The translations under genes were made by a program, and so were the position numbers. The notes under the pieces were generated by a model that was not told the origin of the DNA, ran no database searches, and saw nothing but the letters and a program-made list of their open reading frames with translations. Shown here piece after piece: positions 8,783-18,060 of a DNA stretch of 49,247 nucleotides; the stretch's first letter is position 1, and each line of letters begins with the position of its first letter. This DNA comes from Verrucomicrobiales bacterium (GTDB lineage Bacteria > Verrucomicrobiota > Verrucomicrobiia > Limisphaerales > UBA9464): positions 1 to 49,247 of the forward strand of contig SXSK01000292.1 in assembly GCA_005793375.1 (NCBI GenBank), read 5' to 3'.

Positions 8783-9784
8783 TCAACGGAGTTGCAGGAG
8801 CCGGTAATAGCGCTGCGGCTCGGAAGCGCTGAATGGCAGACTCACTTCGAGCGATGCGCCAGTGCTGGAATGGATGGTGTCTGGAACAGTCAGCCACTCC
8901 CCGAGTGCCAGGTCTTCACGTGTCTCAACCGCGTAAGTGCCACCTGGCTCGACAGGAAATCTTACAGTCATTTCGCTCGGACTAACACGGAGGATCGCGG
9001 CACGAGGAATCTCCGCGACGTGAACCACAGAGATATTATCCAGACCAAGATAGGCGCCGCCGATGGAATCACTGCCGTGGAAGGCCAGCGCCGTGGCTGT
9101 GGAATCCGCATTGAAATACAACGTGAATATACCCCACTGACTGCCCTCGCCCGACGGCGCAAAGGTGAAGGATTGGCTCCTGGAATCGATGCTCACCGTC
9201 AAATTCTTCTTCCCACGGTACGCAGCATTGTCCTCTTGGGATCCCAAAGCAAAGGACAAGCGATAGTTTTTTCCCGCTGTGGTCGCGATCGTCTGGCTAA
9301 TCCCGCCGTAGGGTAGGCTATCATGATATCCGGTCAGATCGAGTGAATGCGTCCCGAACGGTGTCGCCGCACTCAGTGTGTTGGCGTCGTCCACCCATGC
9401 CAGTTCAGCCGTCGCCGTGGTCCACCCCGGAATCGCGCCAGAGTCGAGCGGGAGTGGCATTAACCCGAAGCCATCCCCCACGAACGTCCCTTCGGTATTT
9501 TCGAAGCTGCCGTTCATGATCAGCTCTCCCTCATTGGGACCTGCGCCCGAGTCAAACAAAGTGCTCGGAACAACTTGGAGAAACTTGCCGATGAGCTCGA
9601 AATTCCTACCACCCATCGCGGCGCCGTCCCCCAGTGCGAAGCTGCCTTCTACAGCCAAAGTTCCATCCGAGCTGGCGTCGGCGAGAATGAAGAAACCCAT
9701 CGGCTGGATGGCGAAATCCTGCGCTGAAGCGCACGAAACCGCCAGGGCAAGCGAAAGCACTGAGATCTTAAAAATGGTATTCAC
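8783..9784 (-). CDS. secreted DUF642/CBM-like protein with verrucomicrobial C-terminal ending
   Basis: This 333-residue protein starts with GTG and a clean Sec signal peptide (about residues 1-21, ending CASAQ). The middle resembles DUF642 and related carbohydrate-binding jelly rolls: ELIMNGSFEN, IPGWTTATAELAWVDD, GTHSLDLTGY and GGISQTIAT. The last ~75 residues form the domain often found at the end of Verrucomicrobia exported proteins, finishing QRYYRLLQLR. It is probably extracellular or surface-bound and binds glycans; no catalytic motif is apparent. It lies 134 bases downstream of the 897-codon secreted-protein gene on the same strand, and may be its own unit. The DUF642 call is by pattern only. 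Confidence 0.65.
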   Translation of the reverse strand: MNTIFKISVLSLALAVSCASAQDFAIQPMGFFILADASSDGTLAVEGSFALGDGAAMGGRNFELIGKFLQVVPSTLFDSGAGPNEGELIMNGSFENTEGTFVGDGFGLMPLPLDSGAIPGWTTATAELAWVDDANTLSAATPFGTHSLDLTGYHDSLPYGGISQTIATTAGKNYRLSFALGSQEDNAAYRGKKNLTVSIDSRSQSFTFAPSGEGSQWGIFTLYFNADSTATALAFHGSDSIGGAYLGLDNISVVHVAEIPRAAILRVSPSEMTVRFPVEPGGTYAVETREDLALGEWLTVPDTIHSSTGASLEVSLPFSASEPQRYYRLLQLR

Positions 9785-9918
9785 GGGAATGAATTAAGCG
9801 ATGGGTTTGTGTCGGCTGATCGGAGTGTGACAACGGTCGATTCTTCAAAACCAGCAGCGGCCAAGGTGTCGATGACAGCAAGAAATGCCAGTTTCATTGG
9901 AGAGATCGAATCCAAGGT

Positions 9919-12588
9919 CTAGCGCGCTCCAATTCGGACTCCGCCAAGGGGAGCCACAATCTTAAAACGCTTGTTCCTGGGTATGACGGGCAATTCCCGG
10001 GTCGAGCCAGGTGCCATCTTGACGACGCCTCCATGAGCCACGGCGGCAAAGGCGTCCGTTAGGTTTTTGAAGGGACGATAGAAGTCGCCTTCACTCGGCC
10101 CAGTCCAATCGAAATCGACCCACACTTCTGAACCCGGGCCCGCTTGCTCCACGTAACCAGTTTCAGAAGTTCGTTTCGGCCGCCATGGATCGCTCATGTC
10201 CAGAGTGATCTTGGTGTTGAGAGCGGGATTTGTGACTTCCACCACCGCAATACTCGGACTGTTCAGGATCGTGCCGTTGAGGAAGCGGTCCGTGATATTC
10301 CCAGCGTCGCCAAATCGATCCTCCGGGTCTCCTTCCCCATACTCGACCCTGAGAACTTTCGCGCCGTAGACGAAGTTATCTCGCTCGCCTTTGTTCCAGA
10401 TAACGAACTGCAGGCGATTGCCGTTCAGAGTCGTATACTGAGTCTCGATATTCGATCGCAGGCTCAATCCTGGGTTGTTTGCCCTGACGCGGTTTTTGAA
10501 CTGCTCAAAGGTCACGTCGGGATGACGCCATGTGTCGAAGGCTTCAAGACAGGCAAACACATCGTCTTGAACAAACTCATCGTCGCGAAAAATCGCGAGA
10601 TAGAAGCCTGGTCCACTGCTTTTCCGCTTGGCGGAGCTGCCTTTGTTCACAAAGAGGAATTTGCCGCTCCGTTCAATAGTCGGCGCCGATGGCAGGTCGT
10701 TGAACCACGAGGTGGGTAAGTGGATCCGGTGTCCGCACGCGAAATCTGGGGCGACACCATAGTTGGCGGCAGGAGGGCTGTTGCGCCGAACCTCACCAAA
10801 GACTTCGACATAGAACCCATCCGAAAAGTTTGAGAGCTGAATCAGATCGCGGGCGTTGTCGTGCGTCGCAAGACCTGGACCTGGGCCGGTTGGCATAAAC
10901 GAGGTTGTCACCGCCACACCCAGTTGCTTTTGCACTTCCTTGTAGCTGAAAATCTGTACGATCGCAGGTCCCGGATCGATCGCCCACGGTCCAGGCGCGC
11001 CACCCGCCGTGATCAAGTAACTCGGTGAACCAGCGTAGATCTCCATGTTATCGGCATTGTGATCGCTTTCCTCGCCCTCGGAGCGCCGGTGAAGTCTCTG
11101 AAAGAATCGGCGATGAGTATCGTTGACAAACAGATCATGGATTGAAGGTGGCAGCCGGTAATCGCTGAGGGCCTCAAAAACGGCCTCATTCCCATTGCTA
11201 GCGATAGCCCAGCCCCAAGGTCGCGCCGGGTTGTTGTCCCGATTCAGCGTGTGATTGGGTGTGGCATAGGCCCTCAGATGGCCGGTCTGCATCGCGAAAA
11301 ACTCAGGCATGGGGTCGGCGCCCAATGTCCAGTCGAGAAGGCCAACATCCATAAAAGCGCCACCAGCAAGTCGTTTGCTATAGGGATCTTCATTTCTGCG
11401 CCGGAAAGGAACCATACGCCTCAGGTCACTGCTGGAGACGGCAATGCGCGCAGATGTATAATCCAGCACCATTCGCGCAGCCAATCGAACCTCGTGATCG
11501 TAAGCGTAGCTGCAAAGATTGAGCAGGGCCATCCGAGTCTCGGACTGATAGTTCTTTGCATTGTACTCAGAGAAGTCGTTTTGAAGCATCCGCTGGAGGA
11601 GAAAAAGGATTAGGGCGGTGCAGCTCGGGCGTTTATTGTCTCCGTTGCGGCGATTATCATAATCCGGGTTGGGGTTCCGTTGATAGAGCAACTGGTTGGT
11701 TAGATACGTCACTGTAAGAATCATAAGGATATGGTTCTCTGTCTCACCGATTCGGACGTGAATTCCCAATGGGCTGACGAAGCCAGCGCGGCTCCAATCC
11801 TCCGGCAGCCATCCGTGAGTCCAGTGATCCGGGGTTCTCGGTCGGTGAACCAACCCATGGGCCAGCACTTCTATGATCAAATGTTCCCTCACCGCATGCG
11901 GCAACTCGTCGTAATACCGATAGACGATTGGCAGGAGAAACATTTGCGTCATGTCATAGTTGCCTTGGTGAAAGTCTCCGAAGAGATCGGTGGCCGCATC
12001 AACTCCAGGGCCAAAAGTTCCAGCCCATCCGGGGCTCGAGGATTGAATGGCCCGCGCAACCATCTCTCGCAGCGGTTCATTCCAACGGCTGGTTGGGAAA
12101 TAGTCACCATAAGCCATTGCAGCCAGGCACTTCTTTGCCGGAATGAAAATGGTTGGCGCATCATCGCCGTAGGATTTGATCTCGGTGAGGTCTCCATTCG
12201 ACGGCTGGCCTTGCGGCCAAACATTGACACCAATATCAATTCCAGTTGAGGCACGAATGGCTGCCGCAGCCCGTTTGTCAAAGAGGCGATTGGCTTCCCT
12301 TACGGGATCCATGACGCCGTAGGGCTGCATGTGCGCTTTACTGAAGTCGATGCGATAGGTGTCGCTAACAAAATCTGTCTCGCGTTGAGGAGCAGGCAGA
12401 CGTCGTTCATAGTACGGACGCAGAGTTCCCGCGTTGGTTGAGTCCCAAGAACTAAGCGAAGCGACCCAGAGCAAACCGAGCCAGAGCCGACTGAAGAACC
12501 ACCCTCCGGACAGCGTCGGACATCTGGGGCCATGAGAAAGCATCAGACAACTGATTCCCGCCAAAGAATGAGCGTTCGTGCTGTCCAT
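9919..12588 (-). CDS. large secreted protein, predicted alpha-toroid plus C-terminal beta-helix-like tail
   Basis: I do not recognise a named family. The protein is 889 residues from the ATG at 12588; a TTG at 12612 and an ATG at 12543 are alternatives, the last giving the best-shaped signal peptide. A hydrophobic segment (LWLGLLWVASLSS) precedes the mature protein. Its first 400 residues carry ENHILMILTVTYLTNQLL, DFSEYNAKNY and ALLNLCSYAYDHEVRLAARM, a helical-pair pattern like the (alpha/alpha) toroids of polysaccharide lyases and heparinases (inference). A beta-rich region follows. The last 60 residues (FYRPFKNLTDAFAAV, ending GGVRIGAR) match a short beta-helix-like module recurrent at the C-terminus of Verrucomicrobia exported proteins. 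It starts 35 bases after the fibre-like gene (11 from the TTG) and is probably co-transcribed with it. Confidence 0.7.
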   Translation of the reverse strand: MDSTNAHSLAGISCLMLSHGPRCPTLSGGWFFSRLWLGLLWVASLSSWDSTNAGTLRPYYERRLPAPQRETDFVSDTYRIDFSKAHMQPYGVMDPVREANRLFDKRAAAAIRASTGIDIGVNVWPQGQPSNGDLTEIKSYGDDAPTIFIPAKKCLAAMAYGDYFPTSRWNEPLREMVARAIQSSSPGWAGTFGPGVDAATDLFGDFHQGNYDMTQMFLLPIVYRYYDELPHAVREHLIIEVLAHGLVHRPRTPDHWTHGWLPEDWSRAGFVSPLGIHVRIGETENHILMILTVTYLTNQLLYQRNPNPDYDNRRNGDNKRPSCTALILFLLQRMLQNDFSEYNAKNYQSETRMALLNLCSYAYDHEVRLAARMVLDYTSARIAVSSSDLRRMVPFRRRNEDPYSKRLAGGAFMDVGLLDWTLGADPMPEFFAMQTGHLRAYATPNHTLNRDNNPARPWGWAIASNGNEAVFEALSDYRLPPSIHDLFVNDTHRRFFQRLHRRSEGEESDHNADNMEIYAGSPSYLITAGGAPGPWAIDPGPAIVQIFSYKEVQKQLGVAVTTSFMPTGPGPGLATHDNARDLIQLSNFSDGFYVEVFGEVRRNSPPAANYGVAPDFACGHRIHLPTSWFNDLPSAPTIERSGKFLFVNKGSSAKRKSSGPGFYLAIFRDDEFVQDDVFACLEAFDTWRHPDVTFEQFKNRVRANNPGLSLRSNIETQYTTLNGNRLQFVIWNKGERDNFVYGAKVLRVEYGEGDPEDRFGDAGNITDRFLNGTILNSPSIAVVEVTNPALNTKITLDMSDPWRPKRTSETGYVEQAGPGSEVWVDFDWTGPSEGDFYRPFKNLTDAFAAVAHGGVVKMAPGSTRELPVIPRNKRFKIVAPLGGVRIGAR

Positions 12589-12623
12589 ATAGAGTTCCGG
12601 TAAGTTGTCCAATTTCGACTCGG

Positions 12624-14261
12624 CTATTGCAGCGTCACCAACACCAGCACCAAGCCTGTACCTTCGTCTAATCGGCTCATGGCTTTGCCTAAAATGGCGC
12701 CTTGCGCGCGGCTAGGGTCCTTAACCCGCATGGCATGACCGGGTGTATCGCTGGTGGTGAGCAGATCCCCAGGTTCAATGGCCCCCAGAGTTGCGTCCGC
12801 ACGCACATAAACTCGTCCGGTGAGCGCCACGTTTTCGCCGCCTTCGATGACACCTTCCTGTCGCAGTTTGATGCCCGGTTGGATGCCATTGGCGCCGCTC
12901 ACGACCCCAGCCACTCGGGTGTCGTAGGCGCGCGTGCTCAATTTCAAGCGGCCCGGGTTTTCTGCGTCGATGACCACAACAGAACCTTTTTCGACATGAG
13001 ATTCCTTCATGCGAAAGGGCTCAGAAAGATCAGCGCCGCCGGTGATTTCCAAGGTTCCGACGCGGACTGCGCCGACAAATACCCCTCCGTAGCCACCACC
13101 TTTGCTCTCTCCGTAAACTCCGAAACCGGTGTTGAGATTGATCCCAGCCACCGCGGCCGCTGCGGGCGCAGTGCTTTCTCCGTGAATCCCCTCAAAACTG
13201 CTGCGGCCGAACACCGCGAAACCCGTGTCGGCCTTCACCTCGAATTTGATGTTTGGATCGGTGGGCAACGTTCCGATACCCACATTGCCCGCCGTATTGA
13301 TCGCCAAGCCGCTGATATTGCCGGGCGGGCCAATACCCGGACCGGCCACCAACTTGAGCGTCGCGTCATCAAATCGAACGTCCGCTCGATTCGCGCCCAG
13401 TAAGGACATGCCGATTTCGGAATTGGGCGTGCTGAATTGAATGGCTCCGCCGGCGGCCCCCCTCGGCGTGAGGCGGGTCGGACCGTTTACTTCCAGCTTC
13501 CATGGGGATGCCGGGAAGGGCGCGCCCATGCCGACGCCCACGTTGCCATTGGTGTTGATGACGATGCCGTTCTGATACGGCGTCGGACCCGCATTGGGGC
13601 CGGTCCCGAGGGTGAGTGTCTCGCCATTGAACCGCAGATCGACCCGGTTGTCGCCGAGAATACTGAGTCCCGTCTCGCCGCCGGGCGTACCAATTTGCAG
13701 AAAGCCGCCGCTGCCGCCGGTCGAGATGCGGGTGATCCCCTCAACGTTCAGGCGCACGCCAGGCGGAAAGGTGTTGCTGCCGATGGCGACGTTGCCGCTG
13801 GCATCGGAGGTCACGCCCCCCGCTGCCGGGGCAGCACTCAGTGTGTGGATGGCGTACGGCACCGGCATGATGGCCTGGCGCGGTGTGAGGGTGCTCATAG
13901 GGTCGGCGGAACCGGCCTTCTTCACACCGATTTCCAGGTAGCGCGGTGACCCGTCGAACACCGCCACTCCAAAATCCAGCAGCACGGTAAAAAGTCCATT
14001 CTGAGCGCCGACGGCGGGATGAGTGACCGTCGCTCCCTGTTGCGTCCCCGTGCCGACCTCAGCGGTATCGAACAGCTTAAACTCCATTTCAAAGTTGTCC
14101 GTGCTGGGGTTGCCCGCTTCAGTCAAGCGGCCTTGATAGGCGAGTCGAGCATCCTGCGCCATCGCACCGGCGGCGCCTAGTAGCAGCAAAAGGGAGAACA
14201 AAACGCAAGTGCACCTTCCATGCACGTTTCGAGCCCTTGAGACCCGGGGACAATTCTTCAT
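12624..14261 (-). CDS. secreted fibre-like repeat protein
   Basis: This 545-residue protein starts at the ATG at 14261 (a TTG at 14330 is possible). It has a Sec signal ending near GAMAQ, then a conserved domain beginning ARLAYQGRLTEAG that is common at the head of bacterial surface proteins. Two tandem repeats of about 85 residues follow (about 176-260 and 261-345), each with a G(L/M)S(I/L)LG.NR.D.RF segment and an IN(T)xGNVG(V/I)G turn. A glycine-rich section (FGRSSFEGIHGES, GFGVYGESKGGGYGG) comes next. The C-terminal domain contains LTGRVYVRADA, EPGDLLTTSDTPGHAM and ends LVLVLVTLQ. The glycine-turn repeats resemble trimeric fibre shafts, so a surface fibre is likely, though no phage or autotransporter anchor is seen. 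It sits between the kinase and the secreted protein. Confidence 0.7.
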   Translation of the reverse strand: MKNCPRVSRARNVHGRCTCVLFSLLLLLGAAGAMAQDARLAYQGRLTEAGNPSTDNFEMEFKLFDTAEVGTGTQQGATVTHPAVGAQNGLFTVLLDFGVAVFDGSPRYLEIGVKKAGSADPMSTLTPRQAIMPVPYAIHTLSAAPAAGGVTSDASGNVAIGSNTFPPGVRLNVEGITRISTGGSGGFLQIGTPGGETGLSILGDNRVDLRFNGETLTLGTGPNAGPTPYQNGIVINTNGNVGVGMGAPFPASPWKLEVNGPTRLTPRGAAGGAIQFSTPNSEIGMSLLGANRADVRFDDATLKLVAGPGIGPPGNISGLAINTAGNVGIGTLPTDPNIKFEVKADTGFAVFGRSSFEGIHGESTAPAAAAVAGINLNTGFGVYGESKGGGYGGVFVGAVRVGTLEITGGADLSEPFRMKESHVEKGSVVVIDAENPGRLKLSTRAYDTRVAGVVSGANGIQPGIKLRQEGVIEGGENVALTGRVYVRADATLGAIEPGDLLTTSDTPGHAMRVKDPSRAQGAILGKAMSRLDEGTGLVLVLVTLQ

Positions 14262-14379
14262 GCCACCGTGTCTAAGAAATGGCCGCTTACAATTACCAAG
14301 AAACTTCAGGAAAATGTTTCTCCCAGCCAAACTGCGAATTGGAAGGGCTGTACTGGACTACAGACAGTCCGGGAGACAT

Positions 14380-17300
14380 TCAGAAAGGACTAGCCGGTCG
14401 ATGGGTTGGCTCCGCCGTGAACCAGCGGGCGAGGCGCGCGTAATATACGTCACCACCCAATTTGCCCCTTTCCGCCGAGACGCTTTCAAGCTCGCCGTGG
14501 AAGATCAGTTCCACGTTGCCGCGCGGACTCACCCTCGTGCCGACAACGCCCTCGGCAAAGGCGGGAAACCAATCGGGTACCGGTGTGGGCGCGACCGGAA
14601 TGTTCCAAATGCGGGCAACTCCGTTGTCGGTGCCGGTCGCAATTCGCCCACCCGTCGAATCGAACCCCAGGCAGCTCAGCTTTCCCCCCGCAAACAGCCA
14701 TTCAGCCAGGGGTTCACCGGTGTTCGAGTCCCAAAGTCGAACCAACCCGTTCCAGCCCCCCGTCAGAAGACGCCGGCCATCGGGGCTAAAACACACGTGT
14801 GAAACCGCACTGAGGTGCGGCATCAATGGTGTCACGGCCTGGCCTGTGCCGGCATCCCAGACGCGGGCCGTCCGATCCTGGGAGACGGTCACGACCCTTT
14901 GACCGTCCGGACTGAATAAGGCCCTCTCGACAATTCTAGCGTGTTGGAGCAACGGGGCGGCGGGTCGACTGGTCTGCACATCCCATATGCACGCTGTATC
15001 GTCGGTAGAAGCGGTCACGAGCTTGCTGCTGTCGGGACTGAAATCCGCCCACTTCACGTGGTCGCGGTGTCCCAACGGCTCCGTGACGGGCTGGCCAGTC
15101 TGCGAGTCCCAAACCCGCGCCGTCCAGTCCTCCGAGACACTGGCCACCCACCGTCCATCGGGACTAAATCTCGCATTGAGAACCTCGCCTGCGTGCGTCA
15201 ATGGCGGTGTGACGGCCTGGCCTGTGCGCGCATCCCAAACTCGCGCGGTCGAGTCCGCGGATGCGGTGACGAATCGATCGCCGTTGGAATTGAATCGCAC
15301 AAACCGAACGGTGTTGCTGTGCCAGACCGGGCCGGCGACAACCCGAGCCGTGGCTAGGTCCCAAACTTGGGCCGCACCGCTGGCGGAACCCGTGACTGTT
15401 AACTTACCATCCGGGCTCACGTCACTGCACAACACGCCCGCTTCGTGGCGCATGGGTTCGCCCCTCGGTTGGCCGTTGCGCGTATCCCAGACCCGCGCGG
15501 TTTGATCCATCGAGCTTGTGAGAAGCAACGGCTCGTGAGGATGGAAAGCGATGGCGGTGACAACGTTCCGGTGATTCACTTCTGTCGGCATGGCACTCGT
15601 GGAGTCGAGATTCCAAAGCTGAGACGTGGAATCGCTCGAGGCCGTTTGCAGCTGACGGCCATCCGCTTTGAACGCGGCAAAGCGAACCGGTTTGCGGTGG
15701 CGGAGAGGCTGAAATAGAAGTCGGCCCAGACGCCAATCCCAAATCCTCGCCGAGGTATCTGTCGAAGTGGTAACGACTCGGTGACCGTCCGGGCTGAAAG
15801 CGCCGTACACGACGCCTCCTTCGTGGAGCAGCGGCTGGCCGACTGGAAAACCGTTCGCCGCGTTCCAAACCAGGGCAGTAGTGTCTTCTGAGGTGGTCAG
15901 CACAAACTGGCTGTCCGGACTAAATGTCACATTCCAGATTGGAAAGATATCCCGGCTATGAATCAGTGCCACGCCACGGCTGGGCGCATTGACGGAATTC
16001 CAAATCCACGCGGTACCGCGCGAGCCCGCTGCCACAAATTTGCTGCCATCCGGACTAAAGGCAAAAGCATTCACCCGGGGCCGAGCTTCGTTCTGTTCAA
16101 ACTGGAATTCTCCAGAGTCGGCCGCGTAGATGCGGATCGCACCGCGCTCGGTAACCGCAGCGATTCGTTGACCATCCGGACTGAAGTGTGCCCGAATCAC
16201 GGTAGAATCGTGGCTCACCAAAGTCCGCCTCAACCGGCCATCGATTGTGTCCCAAACCTTCACGTTTCGGTCCGCCGCCGCCGTCACAACTCTCTGGCCA
16301 TTCCGGCTGAACTCGACCCAGTGCACCTCGGCGTCATGCGTCAACGACGACGTTACCGGCTGTCCGTGGGTGGCATCCCAAAGACGCGCCGTGCCGTCCG
16401 CGGAAGCGGTCGCGATGAGCCGCCCATCGGAGCTATAACGTGCGTTCAGAACGCGTTGAGCGTGGTTCAGTTCATAGAGCAATTCACCACGCGGCACCGT
16501 TCGCACACTGGCATGATTCTCCAGGCCCACGCTCAAGAGCTGACGTTCATCAGGACTGAACAGTAATAGCCGAAGGTTCTTTTCATGGCGTATCGCCGGC
16601 GCAGCGGGACGAATCCAATTACGGTCAATTAGAGCGGAAACCAGGCGGCTTGCGGCGATGGAATTCGACGGATCACGCCGCAGCAGGGCGGCCAGGTGTG
16701 CGACGCCAACAGCTGGTTCGTTGCCGCGAAAAAGAGGCTCAGCGCGTTGCCGTTCGAGGAGGCCGATCGTCTCGGCCAGACGAACGTTCGCTCCTTGAAG
16801 TCGGAGGGTGGCGGATTGGGCTTTCTCGCGTTCCGCTTGTTCCGTCCGACGGGCGATAGAGATGCGCCAGGCGGCGACGGATGATCCGACGGCAACGATA
16901 CCCAGAAGCAGCAGGACGCTCACGCTCAACGCTGCGATGGCTGGACGCCGCCGGCACCAAAGCCAGAGCTTACCTGACAGGCCCACCGGCCGCGCATGAA
17001 TTGGATCACCGCGCAGGAATCGGCCGAGTTCATCCGACAGTTCACGCGCAGAGGTGTAACGCCTTTTGGGATCCTTCTCGAGACATTTGAGACTGATCGT
17101 TTGCAGGGCGTCGGGAATGCTTGGATTCAAACTTCGGAGCGGAAGCGGTTCCACCTCCTGCACCTGTCGAAGGGTGCCCGCAATGGTATCGCTCTGAAAC
17201 GGTGGTCTCCCAGTGATTAAATGGTAAAGCAGCGCGCCGAGCGAGTAGATATCCACAGCGGAACCCACAGCGCCCCGGCCGGCGGCCTGTTCGGGTGCCA

Positions 17301-18009
17301 TGTATGCAGGTGAGCCCAACGCCTGGCCAGTCAGCGTGGCATTCTCTTGAGAATCCTCATCCCGGGCCAGCCCAGACTCACTCAATTCGGCAGTCTTAAT
17401 CTGTTTCGCCAGCCCAAAGTCCGTGATCCGCGGCTGATCAAACGGGTCGATCAAGATGTTCGATGGCTTGAGGTCGCGGTGCAAGATGCCGTGGTCGTGC
17501 GCGAAGGCAACGGCTTCCGCAATGGTTTTCAGGTACACGGCCGCCCGGCGCGCAGGCAGTGGGCGCTCACGCACCATGTCGCTCAGATTTCGGCCTTCGA
17601 TCAACTCCATCGAGAAAAAGTGATGGCCATCGTGCTGCCCGATTTCATAAATCGCGACGATGTTGGGGTGGCGCAGGCCGGCTGCAGCCTCGGCTTCCCT
17701 GCGAAAGCGGCGGACGAACTCGGCGCTCGCGAACGCGCCCGCGAGCAGCATTTTCAAAGCAACTGGCCGGTTCAGACTGCGTTGCCACGCACGATAAACG
17801 ACCCCCATGCCGCCATGTGCAATTTCACCAAGCAGTTCGTAATCGCCAAACGACCGCATGAAAATCAACCGCGCATCCGTTTGCGGCTCAGGACGCGCAG
17901 GGGCTAGTGAGGTGCGAATCAAACACCCCGCGCAGTGGCCACCGAGCACCGGTTCAGGCAACGTTGCGCCACAATGAATGCAGTGAGTCGATGGATTCTC
18001 CGGGTTCAC
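14380..18009 (-). CDS. membrane Ser/Thr protein kinase with zinc ribbon and WD40 propellers
   Basis: This 1209-residue PknB-type kinase starts with GTG (a TTG lies one codon upstream). A CxxC...CxxC zinc ribbon occupies residues 10-29. The Hanks-type kinase domain follows with all key motifs: glycine loop AHGGMGVVY, VALK (Lys86), HRDLKPSN (Asp179), DFG (Asp197) and YMAPEQ. One transmembrane helix lies at about 357-381. A putative helical linker and then about 15 WD40 repeats (each closing ARVWD or similar, with FSPDG starts) run from about 465 to 1170. That is enough for two seven-bladed propellers, on the far side of the membrane from the kinase. It starts about 50 bases after the sigma factor gene, so the two are probably one operon and may signal together. 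The ligand of the propellers is unknown. Confidence 0.9.
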   Translation of the reverse strand: MNPENPSTHCIHCGATLPEPVLGGHCAGCLIRTSLAPARPEPQTDARLIFMRSFGDYELLGEIAHGGMGVVYRAWQRSLNRPVALKMLLAGAFASAEFVRRFRREAEAAAGLRHPNIVAIYEIGQHDGHHFFSMELIEGRNLSDMVRERPLPARRAAVYLKTIAEAVAFAHDHGILHRDLKPSNILIDPFDQPRITDFGLAKQIKTAELSESGLARDEDSQENATLTGQALGSPAYMAPEQAAGRGAVGSAVDIYSLGALLYHLITGRPPFQSDTIAGTLRQVQEVEPLPLRSLNPSIPDALQTISLKCLEKDPKRRYTSARELSDELGRFLRGDPIHARPVGLSGKLWLWCRRRPAIAALSVSVLLLLGIVAVGSSVAAWRISIARRTEQAEREKAQSATLRLQGANVRLAETIGLLERQRAEPLFRGNEPAVGVAHLAALLRRDPSNSIAASRLVSALIDRNWIRPAAPAIRHEKNLRLLLFSPDERQLLSVGLENHASVRTVPRGELLYELNHAQRVLNARYSSDGRLIATASADGTARLWDATHGQPVTSSLTHDAEVHWVEFSRNGQRVVTAAADRNVKVWDTIDGRLRRTLVSHDSTVIRAHFSPDGQRIAAVTERGAIRIYAADSGEFQFEQNEARPRVNAFAFSPDGSKFVAAGSRGTAWIWNSVNAPSRGVALIHSRDIFPIWNVTFSPDSQFVLTTSEDTTALVWNAANGFPVGQPLLHEGGVVYGAFSPDGHRVVTTSTDTSARIWDWRLGRLLFQPLRHRKPVRFAAFKADGRQLQTASSDSTSQLWNLDSTSAMPTEVNHRNVVTAIAFHPHEPLLLTSSMDQTARVWDTRNGQPRGEPMRHEAGVLCSDVSPDGKLTVTGSASGAAQVWDLATARVVAGPVWHSNTVRFVRFNSNGDRFVTASADSTARVWDARTGQAVTPPLTHAGEVLNARFSPDGRWVASVSEDWTARVWDSQTGQPVTEPLGHRDHVKWADFSPDSSKLVTASTDDTACIWDVQTSRPAAPLLQHARIVERALFSPDGQRVVTVSQDRTARVWDAGTGQAVTPLMPHLSAVSHVCFSPDGRRLLTGGWNGLVRLWDSNTGEPLAEWLFAGGKLSCLGFDSTGGRIATGTDNGVARIWNIPVAPTPVPDWFPAFAEGVVGTRVSPRGNVELIFHGELESVSAERGKLGGDVYYARLARWFTAEPTHRPASPF

Positions 18010-18060
18010 CAAGTTGCCATGAGCTTGTTCGAGTAGCTACTAAGCAATAATCTCGCACGA

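Noticed and set aside
12624-14261. Phage tail fibre or prophage remnant.
   Set aside because: No phage structural, lysis or replication gene adjoins it, and it has a Sec signal peptide.
15958-16566. Plus-strand open frames across the WD40 region of the kinase gene.
   Set aside because: They are periodic shadows of the WD40 repeats on the other strand.
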